Of a stretch of DNA of 64,000 bases, positions 9,267-17,179 are shown one piece after another. Below the pieces are notes generated by a model. It did no database searches and was not told the DNA's origin. It was given only the letters and a program-made list of their open reading frames with translations. A program made the translations under genes and the position numbers. Source of the DNA: an uncultured Paenibacillus sp. GTDB taxonomy: Bacteria > Bacillota > Bacilli > Paenibacillales > Paenibacillaceae. Position 1 is the stretch's first letter; the number at the start of each line of letters is the position of its first letter. The DNA is taken from positions 1 to 64,000 of the forward strand of contig CALAWP010000078.1 in assembly GCA_937895345.1 (NCBI GenBank). The letters run 5' to 3'.

Positions 9267-9407
9267 CGGCAGTCGGAATCGCATACGATGCCGGAATAAC
9301 CCGGCAAGGCGGACTTGCCTGCCGATGCCGGATTCCCCGGCAAGACGGACTCGCCTGCAGGCCCGGATTCACCCGACAAGACAAGCTCGCCTGCAGGCCC
9401 GGATTCA
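9267..9407. repeat. 36-bp tandem repeat overlapping the 3' end of the lacI-type gene
   Basis: Three clear 36-bp units start at 9300, 9336 and 9372, of the form CCCGGCAAGACGGACTCGCC + TGCAGGCCCGGATTCA, with a degenerate copy at 9267-9299 and a partial one from 9408 inside the regulator gene. The last unit contains the regulator's stop codon, and the same TCA trinucleotide recurs at the same place in the previous unit. It fills most of the space before the GH9 gene. Confidence 0.85.
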
Positions 9408-10490
9408 CCTCGTAAAGACGGATTCGCAGGCCAGTTCGCGGCAGCTGCCCCGCACGACCAGCTCGGGCTCGACAAGCACCGCTTTGCGGTCCGACCGTCC
9501 CTGAATGAGCTCTACCAGCAATTCGGCGGCCATCGTCCCGATGCGAGGCTTGTCCTGCCTGATCGTCGTGAGAGGCGGATGCATATACCGGGCCGCCGCG
9601 ATGTCGTCGCAGCCGATGACGGAAATGTCGTCCGGCACGCGGAGCCCTTTTTCCCGAATGGCTCGGATCGCGCCCAAAGCGTACATGTCCGTCGAGGCAA
9701 ATACCGCCTTGGGCCGCTCCTCCTGCGAGAGCCACAGCTTCATTCGTTCATACCCTTCCTCGATATCGAACGTGTCCTGCTGAACGATCCACTCTTCCCT
9801 CAGCTTCAAACCGTTATTCGCGGCTGCTTCCAGGAAAGCTTCCAGCCGGATGCCCGAGATGACCGCCTGCCTGCCGCCGCCGATATACGCGATATCGGTA
9901 TGGCCAAGCTCCATGAACCGCCGAATGACCGCATCGGCCATCTTGCGGTTGTCGGTCATGATGTAGCCGGTTTTCGGCCCGTCGAGCGGCAGATCGACGG
10001 CCGCGCAAGGAATTTCGCTGGCGGCCAGATCGTATACTGACTTCTGCACCTGCTGCCCGGACAAGATCAGGCAGCCGTCCACGCTGAAATGCCGGCAGCG
10101 GGCCAAATAATCCTCTTTCTCGTAATGAAACTGCTCGTTGGAAAAAAACAGCAAATCATAACCCATTTGGCCGATAGCCGTCTTGAAGGCGCTGACGACG
10201 TCGACAAAAAACGGATGGTTAAACTCGGCATTTATTTTTCCCGCATAAATGACGCCGATAATGTTGGACGTTTGCGTGACCAGCGCCCGCGCGATATACG
10301 TCGGACGGTACCCTGTCCGTTCCATAATCTCCATGACGTTTTTGCGCGTTTTGTCGCTGATGCCGGAGTAGCCGTTGAATATTTTAGACACCGTCGCCAC
10401 CGATACGCCGGCCATGCGGGCAATATCTTTAATGGTCGTCTTTTCCGTCGCCGTCTTTTCCGTTGAGGTCTTCCCGGATTCGTTCGTCAT
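9405..10490 (-). CDS. LacI-family transcriptional regulator of the cellulase locus
   Basis: A 361-residue repressor-type protein. An N-terminal Ser/Thr/Lys-rich stretch (1-17) precedes the LacI helix-turn-helix and hinge (about 18-75, with TIKDIARMAGVSVATVSKIF). The periplasmic-binding-like sensor domain follows (about 78-350, with VFASTDMYALGAIRA and VIGCDDI). Its start codon directly follows the TAA of the GH74 gene (TAAATG), which implies translational coupling and shared transcription. Its ligand is probably an oligosaccharide from cellulose or xyloglucan, but that is inferred from position only. The likely operator is the palindrome at 13650-13663. The last residues lie in a 36-bp repeat, so the C-terminus may be drift rather than conserved sequence. 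Confidence 0.93.
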   Translation of the reverse strand: MTNESGKTSTEKTATEKTTIKDIARMAGVSVATVSKIFNGYSGISDKTRKNVMEIMERTGYRPTYIARALVTQTSNIIGVIYAGKINAEFNHPFFVDVVSAFKTAIGQMGYDLLFFSNEQFHYEKEDYLARCRHFSVDGCLILSGQQVQKSVYDLAASEIPCAAVDLPLDGPKTGYIMTDNRKMADAVIRRFMELGHTDIAYIGGGRQAVISGIRLEAFLEAAANNGLKLREEWIVQQDTFDIEEGYERMKLWLSQEERPKAVFASTDMYALGAIRAIREKGLRVPDDISVIGCDDIAAARYMHPPLTTIRQDKPRIGTMAAELLVELIQGRSDRKAVLVEPELVVRGSCRELACESVFTR

Positions 10491-13400
10491 TTACGGCTCG
10501 ACTCCCCATTCCAGCACGCCGCCGATATAGCCGGTTATGGTCGGACGGTCCGCATAGGATGACGATGCCGCCGAGAAGGAATAGTCGTCCGTCTGCGTAT
10601 AATTGGACCAATCCGATTTGGAGAACCGGATTTGAAGATCGATGCTTTGCCCGGCGGCCAGACTGCCCGCTCCGCTCGCAAAGCCGATTTCCAAATAATG
10701 ATCCGCGCCGGGCGCCGGTCCCGGCATCGGCACGAAGCTGCCGGTCACGTTCGAGCATTGGACATGCGACCAGTCGCAGAAGAAGTTTTGTGATTGCGTG
10801 CCGTTAGCCGTAAAGTAATAACGCAGCTTCACGGCGGACAGCTGAACGGCCGTATCCCCGGTATTGACGAGCTTGATTCTCAGGCTGATCGAATTGGACG
10901 TTTGACCGAGCGTGCCGTTATAGGCTTGCACCTTGATGCTGCCCGCCGGAGCCGACGTCGAATCCGTGACCGATACCGTCAGCACGGCATTCGCCCCCGC
11001 GCTGAATTTAAAAGTCAAAGCGGTGCTGCCGACCGGCAACTGGGCCAAATAACCGGATTTGATAACGACCGCATTGCCGGATACGGTATAATCCGTTCCC
11101 GGCGCCAGCTCGTTCGCTCCGTTCCAGATTCCAGTCAGCGAATTGCCGTTCAGCGTCAAGGCGACCGAAACGCCGGCCTGGGCGGATGGATTCCGGTCAA
11201 AGACCGTGCCGGTCGGAGAGATGGCGGAATCGTTCACCGGCGGATTGCCGCCGTTGCCCGGATTGCCTCCTCCGACGGGATCGGCATACAAGATGCCCCG
11301 GCCGTTCGTGCCGAGATAAACGCGGCCGTAAATGCGCGGATCGCCGGTAATAGCCATGTTGGTGACGCCGTACTGATGCTGGTCGTCATTGATTCTGACC
11401 CAGTCCGCGCCGCCGTTGTCGGAACGGAAAATGCCGCGTACGCCGTCGATCTTGGCCGAAACGTACAGCGCCATGACGGTTTGGCCCGGCGCAGCCTTGC
11501 CGAAGCCGACGACATCGGCTTCCTCCACATTCGACAGCTTGACGAACGATTGACCGGAATCGGTCGAATGCCACAATCCGTACAGCCCGTTGCTGCTGCC
11601 CCCGGCGAGCCAAATGTCGCCTTCTCTGCCCGGCATCGCCTTGAAATAAGCGCCGCCTTCATTCGGCAAGCCGGCCGCCGCCGTCGCCGAAAACGTTTTC
11701 CCTTTATCCGTGCTTATATAGAAGGTGCCGCCCGAAAATGCGTAAAACTTGTCGGCGTTGACGCGGTCGGACCGGATATGGGCGCCGGCCGGAACGCCCG
11801 CGCTGGCCGTCCAGGAGTTGCCCCCGTTATGGCTGTAGAAGACGCCGACATCCGGCGTTCTCCAGACGATGCCGGTGCCGTCGGCGGACACCGCCACCTG
11901 ACCGCCTCCGGCCGTGCCCGCCGGTTCGGAGTTCGGATGATACCAGTTGGAAGCCCCGTCGTACGACAGGCCGATCGATTTGGCGTTGGCGGCGTCGCCC
12001 TTCGGCCCTACGCGCACCATAAACGAAGGATTTTGCTCCGCGTAATCGATGCTGTTCGTTGCGCTCGGGTTGACGTGCATCTTGGCCGGCGCCTGCGTCA
12101 GATCGTCGTGGCGGAAGCCGGAAACGTCGAGGAGACCGCTGATCAGATGTGCGCCGGAAGGCGGGCTGACCAGATCCTGTACGGAAGTTTCCTCAATTCC
12201 TTTGGCCATGACCGACAGATCGATCAGACCGCCGTTGTCCCAGTCGGTCAAATTGTCGGTGCCGTAGATCGTCGCGCCCGTGCCGTACATCATCCGGTCC
12301 GGATTGAACGGGTCGATTTCCAGATCGCCGATCATCCAGCCAAGCTTCGGCGATACTTCCGGAGGCGGCGGATTTTGCCCGAAATCGAGCCATGGAGCGG
12401 CCGAAATGTCGAGCGTATAGCGAAGGGTGCGGTTCGGATAGCCGTTCCAGTCCCAAATCCGGCTCCAGGTCGCTCCTCCGTCCGTGCTGCGGAAAATAAT
12501 GGCGTCGGGCCACCAGGAGTTCAGCGTGGCGACCATGATCGTGCCGGGGTTTTGCGCGTCAACGGCAAGCCCGCCGTAACCGTAATAATTGTCGCTGCTG
12601 GCGCTTGGCACCGGACTGATATTCGTCCATTGCCCGGTCGCGGTATTCAGCTTCCATACGTCGCCTTTCGTGCCGTCGTACGGTCCTGCGCCATTGCTGT
12701 AGGAGATATAGAGGTAGCCGTCCGCCGAGAGGACGCCGTGATGCGGAATGTAGCCCGTCGGCTGGCCGGGAACGGCCTGCCACGTCTGCCCGCCGTCCGT
12801 GCTCCGGTAAACGCTGGTGCCGAGATCGGCCACGCCGGCGTAAATCGTTTGGGTCGCTTGTCCGGGCGAGCCCGTGGAAGGATCGAACGTCACCCAGGAC
12901 AATCCGACGATGTCACCTTGATAGGAATTGCTCGGATCCTCGATATAGGTGCCGGGATTCGGGAAGCTTGTCACCTTGCTCCAGGTGGCGCCGTAATCGG
13001 AGCTTGTCCACAGCCCGTTGCCGCTGCGCGCCCCAAAAAAGAGGATGCTGTTTTTGTTTGGATCGATGACGAGCCTCTCGCCCATGGAACGTCCGGGCAT
13101 ATTGCCTCCGACCTTGAACGGAAGCTCGGTTTCCTGCCACGTCTCGCCCCTGTCCGTCGAGCGCATAATATAGCCGTTGTTGGGATCCCACTCGTTCGTA
13201 TAAGTGCCGACCGCCAAATACAGCCTGTCCGGATCGACGGAGTCGGTCGCGAGCGCGTCGACGCCCGTCTTGCCCCATTCGTCCCAGCCGATGAAATCGA
13301 GCAGCGGAATCCAGCTGTCGTCCGCGGGATTCCAGCGGTAAGCGCCGCCGATATCCGTGCGCGCGTAGATCAGGTCCGGTTCCGCCGTATTGAATATAAT

Positions 13401-13562
13401 GCCGGGAATGAATCCTCCCCCTCCGCCGGTTACGGCGTTTTTCCAGACGTAAGCTTCGCTGCCCGCCGCTTGGGCGGCCGGAGCCGCAGCCAGCAGCTGA
13501 ACAAAGATCAAAGCAGCGGCAAGCGACAACAAATGCATGCGTTTCTGGACAATGGTATACAT
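10491..13562 (-). CDS. GH74 xyloglucanase with X2 module and CBM3
   Basis: A secreted 1023-residue enzyme expected to cleave the xyloglucan backbone. Signal peptide about 1-33 (ending AAQAAG). The GH74 tandem beta-propeller domain covers about 38-770, with many STDGG-type (BNR/Asp-box-like) blades. Catalytic Asp candidates lie in ARTDIGGAYRW near residue 70 and in GLLDVSGFRHDD further on, matching positions known in bacterial GH74 xyloglucanases. An X2 (Ig-like) module follows (about 785-870, ISPTGTVFDRNPSA), then CBM3 (about 873-1023) ending LEWGVEP. The ATG follows AAGGAGG by 9 bases. First gene of the locus, directly downstream of the promoter, cre and palindrome. Its CBM3 is clearly more diverged than those of GH9 and GH48. 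Confidence 0.95.
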   Translation of the reverse strand: MYTIVQKRMHLLSLAAALIFVQLLAAAPAAQAAGSEAYVWKNAVTGGGGGFIPGIIFNTAEPDLIYARTDIGGAYRWNPADDSWIPLLDFIGWDEWGKTGVDALATDSVDPDRLYLAVGTYTNEWDPNNGYIMRSTDRGETWQETELPFKVGGNMPGRSMGERLVIDPNKNSILFFGARSGNGLWTSSDYGATWSKVTSFPNPGTYIEDPSNSYQGDIVGLSWVTFDPSTGSPGQATQTIYAGVADLGTSVYRSTDGGQTWQAVPGQPTGYIPHHGVLSADGYLYISYSNGAGPYDGTKGDVWKLNTATGQWTNISPVPSASSDNYYGYGGLAVDAQNPGTIMVATLNSWWPDAIIFRSTDGGATWSRIWDWNGYPNRTLRYTLDISAAPWLDFGQNPPPPEVSPKLGWMIGDLEIDPFNPDRMMYGTGATIYGTDNLTDWDNGGLIDLSVMAKGIEETSVQDLVSPPSGAHLISGLLDVSGFRHDDLTQAPAKMHVNPSATNSIDYAEQNPSFMVRVGPKGDAANAKSIGLSYDGASNWYHPNSEPAGTAGGGQVAVSADGTGIVWRTPDVGVFYSHNGGNSWTASAGVPAGAHIRSDRVNADKFYAFSGGTFYISTDKGKTFSATAAAGLPNEGGAYFKAMPGREGDIWLAGGSSNGLYGLWHSTDSGQSFVKLSNVEEADVVGFGKAAPGQTVMALYVSAKIDGVRGIFRSDNGGADWVRINDDQHQYGVTNMAITGDPRIYGRVYLGTNGRGILYADPVGGGNPGNGGNPPVNDSAISPTGTVFDRNPSAQAGVSVALTLNGNSLTGIWNGANELAPGTDYTVSGNAVVIKSGYLAQLPVGSTALTFKFSAGANAVLTVSVTDSTSAPAGSIKVQAYNGTLGQTSNSISLRIKLVNTGDTAVQLSAVKLRYYFTANGTQSQNFFCDWSHVQCSNVTGSFVPMPGPAPGADHYLEIGFASGAGSLAAGQSIDLQIRFSKSDWSNYTQTDDYSFSAASSSYADRPTITGYIGGVLEWGVEP

Positions 13563-13649
13563 GATTCAAAGCCTCCTTAACGTAGATTTCGAAGACTTGC
13601 GACAAAGCCCGGCAGCCTTTTCCCATTCACCTCCTTTTCCAACATTTTC

Positions 13650-13663
13650 GGAAAACGTTTTCC
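13650..13663. promoter_or_regulatory. 14-bp palindrome, candidate LacI-family operator
   Basis: GGAAAACGTTTTCC is a perfect palindrome with the central CG typical of LacI-family operators. It sits in the 5' untranslated region of GH74, two bases from the cre, between the promoter and the gene. Assignment to the adjacent LacI-type regulator is inferred. Confidence 0.6.
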
Positions 13664-13665
13664 AT

Positions 13666-13679
13666 TGTAAGCGATTACA
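13666..13679. promoter_or_regulatory. Catabolite response element (CcpA cre)
   Basis: TGTAAGCGATTACA matches every defined position of the cre consensus TGWAANCGNTNWCA, on both strands. It lies just downstream of the -10 box of the GH74 promoter, where CcpA bound with HPr-Ser-P would block initiation or elongation when preferred sugars are present. Confidence 0.75.
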
Positions 13680-13691
13680 TTTTGTGTAATC

Positions 13692-13721
13692 ATTATAGCT
13701 CGTCCCCATTTCCGATTTCAC
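13692..13721 (-). promoter_or_regulatory. SigA-type promoter for the GH74-lacI-GH9-GH48 locus
   Basis: On the minus strand a perfect TATAAT (13692-13697) is preceded at 18 bp by GTGAAA (13716-13721, 4 of 6 to TTGACA). Transcription would start near 13685, leaving a ~120-base leader that holds the cre, the palindrome and a strong extra Shine-Dalgarno sequence. Confidence 0.6.
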
Positions 13722-13843
13722 CGAAAAGTTCATTTCGGAAGCCCGCAAATTTTTTGCGTCCTATACGCCGAAATCGGTTTCGTAGGAGTAAAGAACTGCA
13801 CGCCGCCGCCGGGCCCATTCCGATAATCATACCAGCCGCAAAC

Positions 13844-13873
13844 AAAAAAAACGCCGACCGAAAACGGTCAGCG
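13844..13873 (-). terminator. Intrinsic terminator of spoVIF
   Basis: On the minus strand GCTGACCG-TTTT-CGGTCGGC is followed by eight T. The stem overlaps the spoVIF stop codon. Confidence 0.85.
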
Positions 13874-14155
13874 AAACATGCTCCACAGCTTGAGCAGATG
13901 AAACGTATTGTTCGGATCGATCTTTTGCGCCAGAACGAAGCTCACAATTTGCTCCTCCTGCACATCCGTCAGCTTTTCCTGCAAGATGGCCGAAGCCGAT
14001 TTGACCAGCCTGCGCACCTTTACCCTGTCCTGAAGATCGTATTTGGTCACATGCGCGAGCAGCTGGCGCATCCGCTCCTTCACCGAGGGGTTTTTCATCT
14101 TCAGCTTGACCCGCTCCACGAGCTGCGGCTTGATTCCGTACTGTTGATAACTCAC
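13868..14155 (-). CDS. spoVIF: Stage VI sporulation protein F
   Basis: A 95-residue protein matching SpoVIF (YjcC), a sporulation protein needed for coat/cortex assembly late in spore formation. Recognised by SYQQYGIKP at the start, RVKLKMKNP, KVRRLVKSA and the C-terminal QKIDPNNTFHL motif. I chose GTG at 14155 because family members start with this SYQQYG stretch; ACGGAGGTG lies 12 bases upstream, somewhat far. Residues further upstream are not conserved-looking. The gene ends inside its own terminator. It is transcribed alone, downstream of and codirectional with recG. Confidence 0.85.
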   Translation of the reverse strand: MSYQQYGIKPQLVERVKLKMKNPSVKERMRQLLAHVTKYDLQDRVKVRRLVKSASAILQEKLTDVQEEQIVSFVLAQKIDPNNTFHLLKLWSMFR

Positions 14156-14228
14156 CGCGTCAACACACCTCCGTTTCGGCAATCCGGTTTAACCCTTTAA
14201 CTATATGCCGCAAACGACGGTTTTTTGC

Positions 14229-16283
14229 CTAGTCCAGCTGCTCTCCCTGAAATATTGGGTCTTTGCGGAGCAAATCCCACAGTCTCGCATACGCTTCGTT
14301 GCGCCAGAAATCGGGCCGCTCCGTCAGCTCCGCCGCATCTTCCCTCGCCTGCTCGAGCGTCTCGTAATCGGCGACCATATCGGCGACCCGAAATTCCGGA
14401 AGGCCGCTTTGCTTCGTCCCGAAAAAATCGCCCGGGCCCCGAAGCTCCAAGTCCCTCCTGGCCACCTCGAAGCCGTCGGTCGTTTCGGTCATCACCTTCA
14501 TCCTTTCCCGGCCCGTCTCCGACTTCGGATCGGCGACGAGAATGCAGTGCGACTGATGCTCCCCGCGCCCGACCCTGCCGCGAAGCTGATGAAGCTGGGA
14601 AAGGCCGAACCGCTCGGCGTCCATAATGATGATCAGCGTGGCGTTCGGCACGTCGACGCCGACCTCCACGACCGTTGTCGCGACGAGCACCTGCGTCTCG
14701 TTCGCGGCGAAATCCGACATCGCCTGATCCTTCTCGGCGGCCGGCATCCTTCCGTGCAGCAGCCCGACGCGCAAATCGGGAAACGCCTGCGACAGCTGCA
14801 CGTACAGATCGATCGCGTTTTGCACGTCAAGCTTGTCCGATTCCTCAATCAGCGGGCAGATGACATAAGCCTGCCGTCCTTGGCCGGCTTCCTTGCGGAC
14901 GAAGGACAGCACCCGGTCCATCGCGTCATGCTTCACCCAATAGGTCTTGATCGGCTTCCGACCTTTCGGCAGCTCCTTCAGCGTGGACACGTCCATATCG
15001 CCGTAGGCGGTGATGGCGAGCGTTCTCGGAATCGGCGTCGCGGTCATGGTGAGCACGTCCGGATTCAAGCCTTTGCGCCTCAAGATGCTGCGCTGGTTCA
15101 CGCCGAAGCGATGCTGCTCGTCCGTCACGACCAGCCCCAGGCTGCGGAACAGGACGTCGTCCTGAATGAGCGCATGGGTGCCGACGGCGATATCGATCAC
15201 CCCCATCTGCAATCCCGCCAATAGATCCCGCCGCTTCCGTTCCGTCAAGCTGCCCGTCAGCAGCGCGACCTGCAAGCCGGTTCCATCGAACAGCTTTTCC
15301 AAGCTTTTGGCGTGCTGCTCCGCCAATATTTCCGTCGGCACCATAAGGGCGCCCTGATGCCCCGCGCGTACGGCGCCGTACAGCGCCGCGGCCGCCACAA
15401 CCGTCTTTCCCGAGCCGACGTCCCCTTGCAACAGCCGGTTCATCGCCGAACTTCGCCGCATATCGACCAATATTTCGTTAATAACCTTTTTCTGGGAGTC
15501 AGTCAACTCAAAAGGCAGCCGGTCCGCAAAGCTGCGGATCCATTCGCTTTCGATCCGGAAGGCGATGCCGTCTCCTCGGCTCCGATTTAATGCCCGGTAA
15601 GCCTGCAGCTTCAGCTGAAACAAAAACAGCTCCTCGTATACGATGCGCCTGCGCGCCTCTTGCCCTTTCCCGGCGTCGCCCGGATGATGAAGCAGCGCCA
15701 CCGCTTCCTTGCGGCCCATCAGCCGATGCCGCTCGACCAGCTCGTACGGAAGCGGCTCCTCCATCAGCGGGCCGTATTGCTCCAGCGCCTGCTGAATCGT
15801 CTTGCGCAGCCAGGCTTGCGTGATGCTTCCTCCGACGTGGTACACGGGCTGCAGCGTGCCCGAGCGCGAGGTGCCGGCTGCATCCGGAAATTCGTTGCCG
15901 GATACGTTCAGTTGCAGCCGGTGGCCGTCCCATTTGCCGGTGACGACGATTTCGCGGTCTGGCCGCAGCTGCTCCTGAAGATAATGGCGGTTGAACCATA
16001 CCGCCGAAATGAGCTGCCCGCCGACTTCCAGCTTGCACGTCAGGCGGGATTTGCCCCTTCCGTAACGCTGAAGCAGCGGCACGCCGCGTACGCGTCCCTG
16101 CAGCGTGGCCTTCTCTCCGTGCTTCACCTCCGAAAGATCGCGAAGCCGAAAGTCTTCGTAGCGGTATGGAAAATAGTCCAGCAGATCGGCGATCGTATGT
16201 ACGCCAAAGGCGTGAAGCTCCCCTTCCTTGAGAGCGCTCACGCCTTTAAGCTGTCTTACGGAAATTGCGTTCAAGCCCGTCAT
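14229..16283 (-). CDS. recG: ATP-dependent DNA helicase RecG
   Basis: A 684-residue branch-migration helicase that regresses stalled forks and processes Holliday junctions; the length is normal for RecG. The N-terminal wedge/OB domain (about 1-230) binds branched DNA. The helicase core shows Walker A QGDVGSGKT, DEQHRFG (motif II), TATPIPRT (motif III) and QLRGRVGRG (motif VI). Start chosen at the ATG at 16283, 7 bases after the DegV stop; its ribosome binding site (GAGGG, 12 bases away) is weak, and coupling to the DegV gene is likely. In Bacillus recG also follows yloV, but with sda genes between rather than degV. Confidence 0.95.
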   Translation of the reverse strand: MTGLNAISVRQLKGVSALKEGELHAFGVHTIADLLDYFPYRYEDFRLRDLSEVKHGEKATLQGRVRGVPLLQRYGRGKSRLTCKLEVGGQLISAVWFNRHYLQEQLRPDREIVVTGKWDGHRLQLNVSGNEFPDAAGTSRSGTLQPVYHVGGSITQAWLRKTIQQALEQYGPLMEEPLPYELVERHRLMGRKEAVALLHHPGDAGKGQEARRRIVYEELFLFQLKLQAYRALNRSRGDGIAFRIESEWIRSFADRLPFELTDSQKKVINEILVDMRRSSAMNRLLQGDVGSGKTVVAAAALYGAVRAGHQGALMVPTEILAEQHAKSLEKLFDGTGLQVALLTGSLTERKRRDLLAGLQMGVIDIAVGTHALIQDDVLFRSLGLVVTDEQHRFGVNQRSILRRKGLNPDVLTMTATPIPRTLAITAYGDMDVSTLKELPKGRKPIKTYWVKHDAMDRVLSFVRKEAGQGRQAYVICPLIEESDKLDVQNAIDLYVQLSQAFPDLRVGLLHGRMPAAEKDQAMSDFAANETQVLVATTVVEVGVDVPNATLIIIMDAERFGLSQLHQLRGRVGRGEHQSHCILVADPKSETGRERMKVMTETTDGFEVARRDLELRGPGDFFGTKQSGLPEFRVADMVADYETLEQAREDAAELTERPDFWRNEAYARLWDLLRKDPIFQGEQLD

Positions 16284-16290
16284 CGCCGTT

Positions 16291-17145
16291 TCACGCCCTC
16301 TGCATAAAGACGGCGCTCGTTCCCGGCCCGACATGCGTGCCGATCACGGAACCGACCGTCGCATAGCCGATTTGCTTCACGTTCAGCTCGCTCTTGATCC
16401 GTTCTTCGAGCTCGGTTGAAGCTTCCTTGGCGTCCGTCCACGCAATCGTCATGACGACCGGGTCGTCGCCGAATGTCGCTTTCAGCATTTCCGCGATGCG
16501 GGCCGCCGCTTTTTTGCCGCCTCTTACCTTATCGACGGCATAGACGCCGCCGTCCTGATCGAGAGACAAGATCGGCTTAATGTTAAGCAAGGAACCGATC
16601 AGCGCGGAAGCCCGGCCGATGCGTCCGCCCTTCTGCAAATATTCGAGGCTGTCGACCAGAAAGTATAATTGCATGTCTTGCTGAATGCGCGAAATTTCGT
16701 CCAAAATGTTCTGTTTTCCGGCGCCTGCGGCCGCCATCTCGGCCGCCTTGACCACTTGAATGCCGATGCCGTAGGAAGCCGACTTGGAATCGATCAGCGC
16801 AATGTCGGCGCCGTCGTCCATCATCGAACGGGCAATCGAAGCCGATTGGAACGTGCCGCTCAGCACCGCGGGCAAATGAATGGAAATGATCGGAGCCGAC
16901 GGATCCTCCGCCAGCAGCCGTTCGTACAGCTCCGTGAACTCGGCCGGGGAAGGCTGGGAAGTTGTCGGCAGCGCCTCCGATTGCTTCAGCCTTCTGTAAA
17001 ATTCGTCCGTTCCGATCGTCACCGCATCCAGAAACGTCTCTTCGCCGAACAAAACCTTCAGCGGCACCATATGAATGCCCAGCCGCTCGCGAATGTCGGC
17101 CGGAATATCCGAGGTGCTGTCCGTTACTATCCGTACTTTGCTCAT
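16291..17145 (-). CDS. DegV family fatty-acid-binding protein (FakB type)
   Basis: A 284-residue DegV-fold protein. FakB proteins bind a fatty acid and present its carboxylate to the kinase FakA, making acyl-phosphate for phospholipid synthesis. Family features: VRIVTDSTSDIP at the N-terminus, ISIHLPAVLSGTFQSA in the middle, LQKGGRIGRASA and the final HVGPGTSAVF. The ATG follows GGAGGGG at 7 bases. It lies 34 bases downstream of fakA, on the same strand, so the two components of the fatty acid kinase are adjacent, which supports the FakB assignment. Acyl-chain preference cannot be read from the sequence. Confidence 0.92.
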   Translation of the reverse strand: MSKVRIVTDSTSDIPADIRERLGIHMVPLKVLFGEETFLDAVTIGTDEFYRRLKQSEALPTTSQPSPAEFTELYERLLAEDPSAPIISIHLPAVLSGTFQSASIARSMMDDGADIALIDSKSASYGIGIQVVKAAEMAAAGAGKQNILDEISRIQQDMQLYFLVDSLEYLQKGGRIGRASALIGSLLNIKPILSLDQDGGVYAVDKVRGGKKAAARIAEMLKATFGDDPVVMTIAWTDAKEASTELEERIKSELNVKQIGYATVGSVIGTHVGPGTSAVFMQRA

Positions 17146-17179
17146 CGTAAACCCCTCCAGCGTCGGTTGTATTTACAGG

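Noticed and set aside
12913..13626. A 237-codon frame starting at the strong Shine-Dalgarno before GH74, as a gene
   Set aside because: Beyond the leader it is only the shifted frame of GH74; kept as a possible leader translation event, not annotated as a gene.
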